This document shows, one piece after another, positions 17,431 through 26,369 of a stretch of DNA of 64,000 nt. Positions within the stretch are counted from its first letter, which is position 1. Every line of letters starts with the position of its first letter. Below the pieces are notes generated by a model. It saw only the letters and a list, made by a program, of their open reading frames with translations, was not told where the DNA came from and ran no database searches. This DNA comes from Acidovorax sp. NCPPB 3576 (lineage in GTDB: Bacteria > Pseudomonadota > Gammaproteobacteria > Burkholderiales > Burkholderiaceae_C), in assembly GCF_028473605.1 (NCBI RefSeq), contig NZ_CP097267.1, forward strand, positions 624,501 through 688,500. The letters are read 5' to 3'. The position numbers and the translations under genes are program-made.

Positions 17431-18162
17431 ATGAACAGTCCTGCCCCTCTGCCCGGTCCGCTTGTCCTTGTGGTCGAGGACGAGCCCGGGATCGCCAGCA
17501 TCCTCACGGCCTATCTGCAGCGCGACGGCCTGCGGGCGCAGCAGGCGGGCAACGGGCTCGACGCCCTGCGGCTGTTTCGCCAGTTGCGTCCCGACATGGT
17601 GCTGCTGGACATCCACCTGCCCGGCATGGACGGCCTGGACGTGCTGCGTGCCATCCGCGAAGAGAGGCAGACGCCGGTCATCATGGTCACCGCGCTGGCC
17701 GACGACATCGACAAGCTGCTCGGCTTGCGTCTGGGAGCCGACGACTACGTGGTCAAGCCCTTCAGCCCGCCCGAGGTGGTGGCCCGTGTGCGTGCCGTGC
17801 TGCGCCGCACGCGGTCGCAGGAGGCGCCCAGCACCACGCCGATCCGCGTGGGCCGGATCGAGATCGACCAGCAGGCCCACGCCGCCCTGGCCTATGGGGA
17901 GGATGGCCGCGCGGTGCCGCTGCCGCTCACGCTGACCGAATTCAGGCTGCTTGCCTGCCTGGCGGCGCAGCCCAAGCGCTGCTTCTCGCGCGGCCACCTC
18001 ATCGAGCATTGCCTGCCCGAGAGCGACGCGCTCGACCGGGTGATCGACTCCCACCTGTCCAAGCTGCGGCGCAAGCTGCAGCAGGCCGGGCAGGGCGAGC
18101 TGATCGAGACGGTGCGCGGCATCGGCTATCGCCTGTGGCCCGGCGAGTCCGCCGAAGGCTGA
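17431..18162 (+). CDS. OmpR/PhoB-family response regulator
   Basis: 243 aa. Receiver domain with acidic pocket VVEDEPG, phosphoacceptor D60 in LLDIHLPGMDG, the TALADD switch Thr and K109-type VVKPF. The C-terminal winged helix carries LTLTEFRLLACLA and HLSKLRRKL...RGIGYRLW. It is 16 bp upstream of its sensor kinase. Divergence from the efflux operon suggests it controls that operon; inference from position. Confidence 0.92.
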   Translation: MNSPAPLPGPLVLVVEDEPGIASILTAYLQRDGLRAQQAGNGLDALRLFRQLRPDMVLLDIHLPGMDGLDVLRAIREERQTPVIMVTALADDIDKLLGLRLGADDYVVKPFSPPEVVARVRAVLRRTRSQEAPSTTPIRVGRIEIDQQAHAALAYGEDGRAVPLPLTLTEFRLLACLAAQPKRCFSRGHLIEHCLPESDALDRVIDSHLSKLRRKLQQAGQGELIETVRGIGYRLWPGESAEG

Positions 18163-18178
18163 CCCAGGCCGCCACGCC

Positions 18179-19348
18179 ATGCAAGGCTCCATCCTCGATC
18201 GCATCTGGGTCCGCTTCGGGCTGTACATCGCCGGGACGCTGCTCGCCACCATGGGCCTGCTGGCGGCCAGCGTGGTCGTGTTCTCCGAAGTGCAGTACCG
18301 CGACTTCTACCGCAGCCTGCCGGCCAGCGTGCAGCACGAGCTGGACGAACTCAACGACCACGACCAGGAGGACAGCCCCCAGGCGATGGCGATCTACGGG
18401 CAGTACTGGCGCGGCGACCTGCTGTTCGGCGAGAAGTGGTCGCTGGTCGTCGGGCTGGTGGTGTGCCTGCCTTTCGGGCTCGCGGTGGGGTTCTGGGTGT
18501 CGCGTCTCGTCACGCAGCCCGTGGCCTCCATGGCCGAAGCGGCCACGCGCGTGGCGATGGGCGACTTCACCGTGCGGGCGCAGCCGGGCCGCTACAAGGG
18601 CGAGATGGCCGAGATGGTGGGCCACTTCAACCAGATGACCGATGCGCTGGAGGACATGGCGCGCGAGCGCCGCGCCACGGCCGCCTCCATCTCCCACGAG
18701 CTGCGCACGCCGCTGACCGTGCTGCGCGCGCGCCTGCACGCGATCTGCGACGGCGTGATCGAGGCCGATGCCGCCGAGTCGCGTGCACTACTTGAACAGG
18801 TGGAATACCTCGGTCGCCTGGTCGGCGACCTGCACACCCTGTCGATGGCCGAGGCGGGCCAGCTATCGCTCAAGATGGCGCCGCAGGACCTGGCGGAACT
18901 GGTGCGCGAAGCGCTGGCCAGCCACGCCAGCCGCATCGCCGAACACGGCGTGGCGCTCGACTTGCAGGTACCGCAGGCCCCACGCGCGGCGCTGGTGAAT
19001 GCCGACCCCGACCGCCTGCGGCAGGTGCTGTTCAATCTGGTGGAGAACGCGCTGCGCCACGCGGGCGACGGCGGCTGGCTGGGCGTGGCGGTCGAGGCAA
19101 CGGCCACGGGTGTCGCACTGCGCGTGAGCGATGCCGGGGCCGGCCTGCCGCCCGAGATGCTCGCGCGGCCGTTTCGCCGCTTTCCGCACGCGCCCGGACA
19201 CGGGGGAGAGGGGTCGGGACTGGGCCTGTCCATCGTCCATGCCCTGGTGGTCCGTCAGGGCGGCACGGTGGAGGTGGACAACCGCCCGGAAGGGGGCTCG
19301 TGCTTCACCGTGCGGTTTCCGGCCGTGGCGCCCCATGCGATGGCTTGA
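18179..19348 (+). CDS. Sensor histidine kinase (BaeS-like)
   Basis: 389 aa. Two membrane helices (about 12-38 and 85-110) flank a short periplasmic loop, followed by HAMP, the HisKA H-box ISHELRTPLT (H173), N-box NLVENALRHA, DAGAGLPP and GSGLGLSIV. It is paired with the regulator at 17431. The short sensor loop of about 45 residues favours detection of membrane or envelope stress rather than a bulky ligand. Confidence 0.9.
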   Translation: MQGSILDRIWVRFGLYIAGTLLATMGLLAASVVVFSEVQYRDFYRSLPASVQHELDELNDHDQEDSPQAMAIYGQYWRGDLLFGEKWSLVVGLVVCLPFGLAVGFWVSRLVTQPVASMAEAATRVAMGDFTVRAQPGRYKGEMAEMVGHFNQMTDALEDMARERRATAASISHELRTPLTVLRARLHAICDGVIEADAAESRALLEQVEYLGRLVGDLHTLSMAEAGQLSLKMAPQDLAELVREALASHASRIAEHGVALDLQVPQAPRAALVNADPDRLRQVLFNLVENALRHAGDGGWLGVAVEATATGVALRVSDAGAGLPPEMLARPFRRFPHAPGHGGEGSGLGLSIVHALVVRQGGTVEVDNRPEGGSCFTVRFPAVAPHAMA

Positions 19349-19531
19349 GGGAGCCGCTACTGCCAGCGAGCCGCCCAGCGGACCGAAGACGTCCGGGAGT
19401 CTGTCCTACGGACCCCGCTGCCAATGGCCCACAGCCCGGGCCGGACGCCATTTATAGGATCGGGGCTTGTTGCAAGGACGGGGCATGCCACCCGATCCTT
19501 CGGCTTCCCATTTACCGATCCTGTCCGACCC

Positions 19532-20032
19532 ATGAACGCTTTCCTCAAGACCTTTTCCGCTGCCGCCTGCACCGCCTTGCTGCTCACCGCCTGTGGCGGT
19601 GGCAATGACGACGATCCCACACCGAGCGACCAGCCCGGCGTGCTCACGGTGAGCAATGCCACGGTCTCGGGCCTGAACGGTGTTTACGGCGACGGCACCA
19701 TCAACCTGACCGACGTGGAAAAGAAGAACCCCGTCGGTTCTTCGCCCGAAGTCTGCAGTTTCCGCTTCGACGGCGCCAAGAAGGTCGGCTCCAGCGACCA
19801 GGCCTCGGGCGACGTGCGCTACCAGCCCAATGCAGGCAGCCTGTACATCGCCTTCCTCACGTTCTCCCAGCGCGAATTCAGCGCCACCGACTGGAGCGAT
19901 ACCACCGTGTCGCGCGACGCCAACCAGGTGCGCCTCCTGAGCAAGACGCTCACGGCCACCGATGGCACGGGCGACCGAATCACCGTCTCGGGCATCGTGC
20001 CCATGCGCGGCAACCGGCCTTCCGGCTGCTGA
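19532..20032 (+). CDS. Small lipoprotein of unknown function
   Basis: 166 aa. Signal peptide with lipobox LLTAC (Cys about 21) followed by [15 protein letters not shown], a flexible acidic linker. The body ([20 protein letters not shown] onward) is beta-rich with a C-terminal cysteine near the end. No family recognised. Two hairpins follow within 80 bp. Confidence 0.75.
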   Translation: MNAFLKTFSAAACTALLLTACGGGNDDDPTPSDQPGVLTVSNATVSGLNGVYGDGTINLTDVEKKNPVGSSPEVCSFRFDGAKKVGSSDQASGDVRYQPNAGSLYIAFLTFSQREFSATDWSDTTVSRDANQVRLLSKTLTATDGTGDRITVSGIVPMRGNRPSGC

Positions 20033-20059
20033 CCAGAACACCCCCAGGCAACCCCCTCG

Positions 20060-20113
20060 CCCCAATGATTTGGGGTTTACCCTGTCCATCCTTCCGGGTG
20101 GGCAGGGTTTTTT
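20060..20113 (+). terminator. Tandem hairpins ending in a T-run (intrinsic terminator)
   Basis: A short perfect hairpin CCCCAA-TGAT-TTGGGG (20060-20075) is followed by a ten-pair stem (20079-20088 with 20099-20108, one G-U pair) directly before six Ts (20108-20113). It ends the lipoprotein transcript just before pyrC. Confidence 0.8.
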
Positions 20114-20144
20114 CATGGCCCGGTGCGATGGGACAATGGCGGCC

Positions 20145-21194
20145 ATGACCGCTGCCCACTCCCCCGACACCCTCACGATCACCCGCCCGGACGACTGGCA
20201 CCTGCACGTGCGCGACGGCGAAGCGCTGCGCACCGTGGTGCCGCACACCGCGGCCCAGTTCGGGCGCGCGATCATCATGCCCAACCTGCGCCCGCCCGTG
20301 ACCACGGCGGCCCTGGCCACGGCGTACAAGGCGCGCATCCAGGCGGCCGTGCCGCCCGGCGTCGCCTTCGAGCCGCTGATGACGCTGTACCTCACCGACA
20401 ACCTGGCGCCCGAAGAGATCGAGCGGGCCAAGGCGGCGGGCGTGGTCGCGCTCAAGCTCTACCCCGCCGGCGCCACCACCAACAGCGATGCCGGCGTGAC
20501 CGATCTGCGCAAGACCTACCCCACGCTGGAGGCCATGCAGAAGGCCGGCCTGCTGCTGCTGGTGCACGGCGAGGTGACCAGCAGCGACATCGACCTGTTC
20601 GACCGCGAGGCCGTGTTCATCGAGCAGCAGCTCATTCCGCTGCGCCGCGACTTTCCGGAACTGAAGATCGTCTTCGAGCACATCACCACCCGGGACGCGG
20701 CGCAATACGTGCAGCAGGCCGACCGTTTCACCGCGGCGACCATCACCGCGCACCACCTGCTCTACAACCGCAACGCGATCTTCACCGGCGGCATCCGCCC
20801 CCACTACTACTGCTTGCCCGTGCTCAAGCGCGAAACGCACCGCGTGGCGCTGGTGGAGGCGGCCACCAGCGGAAGCGACAAATTCTTTCTGGGCACCGAC
20901 AGCGCGCCGCACCCGGCCCATCTGAAGGAGCACGCCAGCGGCTGCGCCGGCTGCTACACCGCCCATGCTGCGATCGAGATGTATGCCGAGGCGTTCGACC
21001 ACGCGGGCGCGCTCGACCGGCTCGAAGGCTTCGCCAGCTTCCACGGCCCGGCGTTCTACGGCCTGCCGCGCAACCAGGGCACGATCACCCTGCGCCGCGA
21101 ATCGTGGACGCCGCCGGACAGCTTCGCCTTCGGCGAGGCCGAACTCAAGCCGCTGCGCTCGGGCGAGTCGCTGCCGTGGCGGGTGGTGGGGTGA
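20145..21194 (+). CDS. pyrC: Dihydroorotase
   Basis: Third step of de novo pyrimidine synthesis (carbamoyl-aspartate to dihydroorotate), cytoplasmic zinc enzyme. 349 aa, as for class II PyrC. Metal His pair in WHLHVRDG (H19, H21), substrate Arg in MPNLRPPV, carboxylated Lys K104 in [13 protein letters not shown], ligands in LLVHGEV and EHITT, Asp in GTDSAPH. An in-frame ATG three codons earlier (20136) is also possible. Confidence 0.96.
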   Translation: MTAAHSPDTLTITRPDDWHLHVRDGEALRTVVPHTAAQFGRAIIMPNLRPPVTTAALATAYKARIQAAVPPGVAFEPLMTLYLTDNLAPEEIERAKAAGVVALKLYPAGATTNSDAGVTDLRKTYPTLEAMQKAGLLLLVHGEVTSSDIDLFDREAVFIEQQLIPLRRDFPELKIVFEHITTRDAAQYVQQADRFTAATITAHHLLYNRNAIFTGGIRPHYYCLPVLKRETHRVALVEAATSGSDKFFLGTDSAPHPAHLKEHASGCAGCYTAHAAIEMYAEAFDHAGALDRLEGFASFHGPAFYGLPRNQGTITLRRESWTPPDSFAFGEAELKPLRSGESLPWRVVG

Positions 21195-21264
21195 ACGCCA
21201 CCGCACGCCCGGCGTGCCTGCTGGCCGTGACGGCCGTGTCCATACATCTTCAGCGAGGCCATCC

Positions 21265-22164
21265 ATGACCGCTTTCTTCATCGATGCCGACAACCTGTGC
21301 GCGCCCGCCTGGGTGGAGGAAGCCTTTCGCACGCTGGAGCAGCACGAGGGCAGTGTGTCCCTGCGCCGTGCATACGGCAGTGCCGACAAGCTCAAGGGCC
21401 TGGGGGAGGTGCTGCGCACCCGCATGATCCGGCCCTACATGAACCTGTCGCTGACCAAGAACACGACGGACGTGGCCCTGGCGGTCGATGTGATGGAGCT
21501 GTCCTATGCGCCGTCGCGCCCGTCCACCATCGCGATCGGCTCGGGCGATGCCGACTTCGTGCCGCTGGTGCTGCGGCTGCGCGAGCGCGGGTTCCGGGTG
21601 GTGTGCCTTTCCGACCGCGGCAAGATGGCGCCCGAGGCCGTCAATGCCTACGACCAGGTGTTCCTGGTGGGGCAGGAGGGCGAGCCCGTCACTGAGGCCC
21701 CCTCCGCCATGCCGGTGACCGCACCACCGGCCCCCCGCAGCCCCGCGGCCAAGAAAGCGCCCGCGCGCAAGGCCACGCCCCGCAAGGCCGCAGCGCCCAA
21801 GCCGGCGGCGCCGCCTGCGCCCGCCAAGAAGGCGCCTGCCAAGAAAGCCGCGGCCAAGAAGGTGGCATCCACCTCTACCGCTACCTCCGCTTCTGTCTCA
21901 GCGACCGGAGCGGCAGGTCGCGCCAGGGCGGGTTCGGCGGGCTCCGGCGAGGCCGTCAGCGTCCGGCACATCCTGGACCACGCCCCCGCCCTGAAGGCCG
22001 GGCAGTGGCAGCCCCTGGGCGACATCGTGAAGCTGCTGCATGACGCCAAGCTGCTGGGCAAGAACACGGCATCCACCAAGCTGTTCAAGAAATTTCCCGA
22101 CCAGTTCGAGCTGAAGCCCCAGACGCAGCCCAACGCCGTTCGCTACCTGCCTGCGGCCCGCTGA
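21265..22164 (+). CDS. NYN-domain nuclease-like protein with OST-HTH/LOTUS-like C-terminus
   Basis: 299 aa. The N-terminal NYN (PIN-like) domain has the acidic residues FIDADN (about 5-9), TKNTTDVALAVD (about 70) and IGSGDADFVPL (about 93), the expected metal site of an RNase. Then a lysine/alanine/proline-rich linker (about 150-230, KKAPAKKAAAKK type) like histone H1 tails, and a C-terminal domain (about 240-299, HILDHAPALKAGQWQPLGDI) of OST-HTH type. It probably acts on RNA in the cytoplasm; targets unknown. Confidence 0.82.
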   Translation: MTAFFIDADNLCAPAWVEEAFRTLEQHEGSVSLRRAYGSADKLKGLGEVLRTRMIRPYMNLSLTKNTTDVALAVDVMELSYAPSRPSTIAIGSGDADFVPLVLRLRERGFRVVCLSDRGKMAPEAVNAYDQVFLVGQEGEPVTEAPSAMPVTAPPAPRSPAAKKAPARKATPRKAAAPKPAAPPAPAKKAPAKKAAAKKVASTSTATSASVSATGAAGRARAGSAGSGEAVSVRHILDHAPALKAGQWQPLGDIVKLLHDAKLLGKNTASTKLFKKFPDQFELKPQTQPNAVRYLPAAR

Positions 22165-22168
22165 ATCC

Positions 22169-22906
22169 GTGGACGCGGGTGCTCGCGGCACGGCGCCGCC
22201 CTGGCTGCAGCCGTTCGAGGGCACGGGTCCCGCGGTCCGTGCGGCGTGGCGGGCCGGCATTTCCTTGCCGGACGCGCTGAACCGAATGCCAGGGGCCGCC
22301 CGGCGGTTCGTTCCGCAATCGGCGCTGCCGGCGGGCCGGGCCTACGAGCCATTCATCTTCGACACCGGCACTGTCCCCACGCGCGACAACCTGCACGACT
22401 TCTTCAACGGCCTGGTCTGGCTGCGCTATCCGCAAGCCAAGCGCCGGCTGAACGCGCTGCAGGCCCAGGCCATGGCAGCGACGGGCGTGGGTGCGGTGCG
22501 CGGGCCGCTGCGCGACGCGATCACGCTCTTCGACGAAAACGGCGCGGTGCTGTTCGCCCCCGCGCCGCTGTGGCAGGCGCTGGCGGCGCGCGACTGGCGG
22601 CGGTTGTTCGTCGATCTGCGGCCACTGTGGCAGCACGCGCAACTGATGCTGTTCGGCCATGCGCTGCTGGAAAAACTCGAATCACCGAGAAAACCGATCA
22701 CGGCGCACGTCTATCAACCGCTGATTGCTATCGAATCGGTAGCGGATGTGGATGCCTGGCTGGCCGGCGCGCTTGATGCGGCGCATTTGGCCGCCAAGCC
22801 CTTCCTGCCGCTGCCGGTGCTGGGCGTGCCCGGCTGGTGGCCCGAGAACGAGAACTTTTGCTTCTATGATGACTCCCTCGTATTCCGCAGCGCGCGCCCC
22901 GCATAA
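22169..22906 (+). CDS. DUF3025 domain-containing protein
   Basis: 245 aa. The DUF3025 hallmark region TVPTRDNLHDFFNGLVWLRYPQAKRRLNALQA (about 68-100, interrupted here for length) is followed by ALFDENGA-type ITLFDENGAVLF and a C-terminal WWPENENFCFYDD. Function unknown. GTG start four bases after the preceding stop. A GCTATCGAATCGGTAGC-like hairpin near 22727 may be a repeat trace inside the frame. Confidence 0.82.
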   Translation: MDAGARGTAPPWLQPFEGTGPAVRAAWRAGISLPDALNRMPGAARRFVPQSALPAGRAYEPFIFDTGTVPTRDNLHDFFNGLVWLRYPQAKRRLNALQAQAMAATGVGAVRGPLRDAITLFDENGAVLFAPAPLWQALAARDWRRLFVDLRPLWQHAQLMLFGHALLEKLESPRKPITAHVYQPLIAIESVADVDAWLAGALDAAHLAAKPFLPLPVLGVPGWWPENENFCFYDDSLVFRSARPA

Positions 22907-22979
22907 CAAACCACACCAGGGCCATCGCAACGCTGCAAGCACGGCTTGAACGCCTGCGCATCACCCCCACTTTCCGGTT

Positions 22980-23008
22980 TGTGACAGCGCGTTCCTGCCG
23001 CTGTCACA
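22980..23008. promoter_or_regulatory. Ten-base inverted repeat upstream of htpX
   Basis: GTGACAGCG and CGCTGTCAC (22981-22989 and 22999-23007) are perfect inverted arms around a nine-base centre, with one more pair outside. It ends about 32 bases before the htpX ATG. It has no T-run, so it reads better as an operator or mRNA hairpin than a terminator. Confidence 0.45.
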
Positions 23009-23039
23009 CCCCCCGTATCCCTTCGTGGAGAACCCTTCG

Positions 23040-23912
23040 ATGAAACGAATCGCGCTTTTCTTGTTGACCAACGTCGCCGTCGTGGTGGTGCTGGGCATCG
23101 TCGCCAGCCTGCTGGGCGTCAACCGCTTCCTGACCGCCAACGGCCTGAACCTGGGGGCGCTGCTGGGCTTTGCCTTCATCATGGGCTTCGGCGGCGCCAT
23201 CATCTCGCTGCTGATCAGCAAGCCCGTCGCCAAGTGGAGCGCGGGCGTGCAGATCATCGACGGCACCGGATCGGCCGATGAGGCCTGGATCGTCGAGACC
23301 GTGCGCAAGTTCGCCGACAAGGCCGGCATCGGCATGCCCGAGGTCGGCATCTTCCCCGGCGACCCCAACGCATTCGCCACCGGCGCCTTTAAGAACAACG
23401 CGCTCGTGGCCGTGTCCACCGGACTGCTGCAAGGCATGACGCGCGAAGAGGTCGAGGCCGTGATCGGCCATGAGGTGGCCCACATCGCCAACGGCGACAT
23501 GGTGACCATGACGCTGATCCAGGGCGTGATGAACACCTTCGTGGTGTTCCTTTCCCGCGTGATTGGCTATGCGGTGGACAGCTTCCTGCGCAAGAACGAC
23601 GAAAACAGCTCCGGCCCCGGCATCGGCTACTACGTCACGACCATCGTGCTCGACATCCTGCTGGGCTTCCTCGCGTCGATGATCGTGGCCTGGTTCAGCC
23701 GCCAGCGCGAGTTCCGGGCCGATGCCGGAGCGGCGCAGCTGATGGGCCGCAAGCAGCCCATGATCAATGCGCTGGCCCGCCTGGGCGGCGCGCACCCGGC
23801 CGAGCTGCCCAAGAACATGGCCGCCCTGGGCATCGCCGGCGGCATCGGCAAGCTGTTCAGCACCCACCCGCCGATCGAAGAGCGCATTGCCGCGCTGCAA
23901 ACGAACGCCTGA
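23040..23912 (+). CDS. htpX: HtpX zinc metalloprotease (membrane protein quality control)
   Basis: 290 aa, the usual HtpX length. Two N-terminal membrane helices ([40 protein letters not shown]), zinc motif HEVAH (144-148), two further hydrophobic segments and the third ligand region [14 protein letters not shown]48B endopeptidase of the inner membrane that clears misfolded membrane proteins with FtsH. The ATG at 23040 has GGAG upstream. A strong terminator follows. Confidence 0.96.
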   Translation: MKRIALFLLTNVAVVVVLGIVASLLGVNRFLTANGLNLGALLGFAFIMGFGGAIISLLISKPVAKWSAGVQIIDGTGSADEAWIVETVRKFADKAGIGMPEVGIFPGDPNAFATGAFKNNALVAVSTGLLQGMTREEVEAVIGHEVAHIANGDMVTMTLIQGVMNTFVVFLSRVIGYAVDSFLRKNDENSSGPGIGYYVTTIVLDILLGFLASMIVAWFSRQREFRADAGAAQLMGRKQPMINALARLGGAHPAELPKNMAALGIAGGIGKLFSTHPPIEERIAALQTNA

Positions 23913-23961
23913 GGGGTGAAGCGACCCGGCAGGCGGCCATTTCAGGCAACCTGCCCACCAA

Positions 23962-23995
23962 AGAGCGGCCGGAGCGATCCGGCCGCTCTTTTTTT
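23962..23995 (+). terminator. Intrinsic terminator after htpX
   Basis: A perfect 12-pair GC-rich stem (AGAGCGGCCGGA / TCCGGCCGCTCT, 23962-23973 with 23978-23989) with a four-base loop runs straight into seven Ts. Confidence 0.93.
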
Positions 23996-24111
23996 GCGCT
24001 TGTATCAAGTTGTCAGAACCGGTGCCGATACTTACCATGGACCTCCCCATGCGCTTGGTGGACCGCCGGCCGCCCGATCGTGCCCGCGCTCCGCCCTCAC
24101 CGGTATCTGAC

Positions 24112-25686
24112 ATGACACTGCACAACGCCCGCCTCTCCCTGCGCCTTGCCCTGGCTTTCGGGGTCATCTGCCTGGTCATGTCCCTCGCTGCCGCGGTGGG
24201 CATCTGGCGGCTCATGGAGTTGCAGGACATCGCCGACGGCCTGGGCGGCCCCGCGGCCGAGCGCGCCCTGCTGGCGCGTGAGCTGCATGCCATCGTCGTG
24301 CTGAGTTCCTCGCGCGCCGAAACGTTGCTGGAAATCGACAACCCCGCCTACGCCGCGCGCATCGACGCCGACCGCAAGGCCACTTCCGCCCGCTCCACCG
24401 AGGTGCGCAAGCGGCTCGAAGAACTCGCGGTGGACAGCGAATCCAAGCGCATCTTCGATGCCATCGACGCGGCGGGCAACGCCTTCCGGGGGGCGCGCGA
24501 CGATCTGGTCAAGCGGCGCAAGGCCGGGGAAACCCTGCCGCCCGATGCGGTGGGCAAGCTGCTGCGCCCCGCGGCCGACCGCTACGCCGCGGCGGTGAAC
24601 GACATGGCCGACTACCAGCGCAAACAGGTCGAGGAAGACCGCGCCGCCGCCGCCGCCAGCGAACGCCAGGGCATCGCGCTGCTGGTGGGCGGGTCGGTGC
24701 TGGGGCTGCTGCTGGCGCTGGTGTGCGCGGTGGCGCTGTCGCGCTCCATCCTGCGGCCGCTGTCGCATGCGTCCACTGTGGCGGACCGCATCGCCGAGGG
24801 CGACCTGACTTCCACCGTGCCGGCCATCGGCGCCGGCAACCGCGACGAGGTGCGGGCCATGCTGGCACGCCTGGATGGCATGCAGGCCCGCCTGGCCGGC
24901 CTGGTGGTCGGAATGCGGCAGGCCAGCACCTCGGTGGCCGGCGCCAGCGCAGAGATCGCGGCCGGCAACTCGGACCTGTCGGCGCGCACCGAGCAGACCG
25001 CCTCCAACCTGGAGGAAATCGCGGCCAGCATGGAGGAGTTGCTGTCCACCGTGCGCCACAGTGCGGATTCGGCCCAGCAGGCCACCCAGCTGGCCGTGTC
25101 GGCCAGCGGCGTGGCGCGGCGCGGGCGCGATGCGGTGGAGCGCGTGGTGGGCACCATGGACGGCATCGCCCAATCGTCGCGGCGCATTGCCGACATCACG
25201 AGCGTGATCGACGGCATCGCGTTCCAGACCAACATCCTGGCGCTGAATGCCGCTGTGGAAGCGGCCCGCGCCGGCGAGCAGGGCCGGGGCTTCGCCGTGG
25301 TGGCGAGCGAAGTGCGCAGCCTCGCGCAGCGCTCGGCCACGGCCGCCAAGGAGATCGGCGGGCTCATCAACGACAGCGTGCGCCAGGTGGCCGAGGGCTC
25401 CCAGCTGGTGCATGCGGCCGGCGGCACCATGGGCGAGATCGTCGATTCGGTCCAGCAGGTGGCCACCATCATCGGCGAGATCAGCACCGCCACGCGCGAG
25501 CAGAGCACGGGCCTGGGCCAGGTCGGCGAGGCCGTGAACCAGCTCGACCAGATGACGCAGCAGAACGCCGCGCTGGTGGAGGAATCGTCCGCTGCGGCGC
25601 AGGGGCTGCGCGTGCAGGCCCAGCAACTGGCCCAACTGGTGGAGGCGTTCCGATTGCCTGCGGGCTCGGCGCTCGCGATGCGCTGA
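24112..25686 (+). CDS. Methyl-accepting chemotaxis protein
   Basis: 524 aa. First membrane helix about 12-32, a periplasmic helical-bundle sensor (about 35-180, 4HB-type with SSSRAETLLEI), second helix LLVGGSVLGLLLALVCAVAL (about 185-205), HAMP, then the cytoplasmic signalling helix with the conserved hairpin tip about residues 370-400 (FQTNILALNAAVEAARAGEQ). It reports to CheA/CheW. The ligand is not predictable. Single gene after the htpX terminator. Confidence 0.93.
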   Translation: MTLHNARLSLRLALAFGVICLVMSLAAAVGIWRLMELQDIADGLGGPAAERALLARELHAIVVLSSSRAETLLEIDNPAYAARIDADRKATSARSTEVRKRLEELAVDSESKRIFDAIDAAGNAFRGARDDLVKRRKAGETLPPDAVGKLLRPAADRYAAAVNDMADYQRKQVEEDRAAAAASERQGIALLVGGSVLGLLLALVCAVALSRSILRPLSHASTVADRIAEGDLTSTVPAIGAGNRDEVRAMLARLDGMQARLAGLVVGMRQASTSVAGASAEIAAGNSDLSARTEQTASNLEEIAASMEELLSTVRHSADSAQQATQLAVSASGVARRGRDAVERVVGTMDGIAQSSRRIADITSVIDGIAFQTNILALNAAVEAARAGEQGRGFAVVASEVRSLAQRSATAAKEIGGLINDSVRQVAEGSQLVHAAGGTMGEIVDSVQQVATIIGEISTATREQSTGLGQVGEAVNQLDQMTQQNAALVEESSAAAQGLRVQAQQLAQLVEAFRLPAGSALAMR

Positions 25687-25886
25687 TCCGCCAAGGCGCG
25701 ACGCCAGCCTTCGGACTCGCGCGGCGGCCGCGGCCGGTGCAGTCATCGATTGGGCCGCCCCTGATCGCCGATTGCGGTCCCCCAGCGAGGGGCCGGCGCT
25801 TTACCGGGGATTTACGCCGGCGCGTCAACAGGGCACGCTGGCGCAGGCGTTGAGAACGCATCAGTCACTCTCTCGGACCGGTGCCC

Positions 25887-26312
25887 ATGCCTTCTTCCCA
25901 TCCTGTCACTTCTTCTTCCAGGCCCGCTGTCGGCGGCCTGGCGGCGGCCCTGGTGGCCGCCGCTGCCTTGTCGGGCTGCGTCGTGGCCCCGCCGCCCCGC
26001 CCGGTGGTGGTCGCGCCCCGCACCGTGGTGGTGGAACCGCCGCCGGCGCGCGCTGTGCTGGTGGAGCCCGCTCCCGCCGTGGTCGTGGCACCCACCGCGC
26101 CGCCTGCGCCGTATGTCGAGACCATCACCGTCGCCCCTTCGCCGGTGCATGTGTGGGTGGGCGGATTCTGGGAGTGGGGCGGTGGCCGCTATGTCTGGCG
26201 GCCGGGCCACTGGACCACGCCGCCGCGCCAGGGCGTGGTGTGGATTCCCCACCATTGGGAACCGGGCCCCGGCGGCTGGCACATGCGGCCCGGCCACTGG
26301 GCGCCCCGCTGA
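25887..26312 (+). CDS. YXWGXW-repeat-type lipoprotein
   Basis: 141 aa. Signal peptide with lipobox ALSGC (Cys about 31), a Pro/Val-rich stretch (PPPRPVVVAPRTVVVEPPP), then Trp/Gly/His-rich repeats (VWVGGFWEWGGGRYVWRPGHW; VWIPHHWEPGPGGWHMRPGHW, each split by Pro-rich turns). Typical of betaproteobacterial outer-membrane YXWGXW lipoproteins of unknown role. A GTG two codons upstream is an alternative start. Confidence 0.83.
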   Translation: MPSSHPVTSSSRPAVGGLAAALVAAAALSGCVVAPPPRPVVVAPRTVVVEPPPARAVLVEPAPAVVVAPTAPPAPYVETITVAPSPVHVWVGGFWEWGGGRYVWRPGHWTTPPRQGVVWIPHHWEPGPGGWHMRPGHWAPR

Positions 26313-26369
26313 GGCGCCACGCCCACGCCCGGACCACGCCGGGCGCCGCGTGCAGGCGGTGGATGCGCG

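Noticed and set aside
22725..22745. Full copy of the intergenic repeat in the DUF3025 gene
   Set aside because: Only a GCTAT...GTAGC hairpin remains, without the TATGCC and GCGCTGGAG blocks; chance cannot be excluded.
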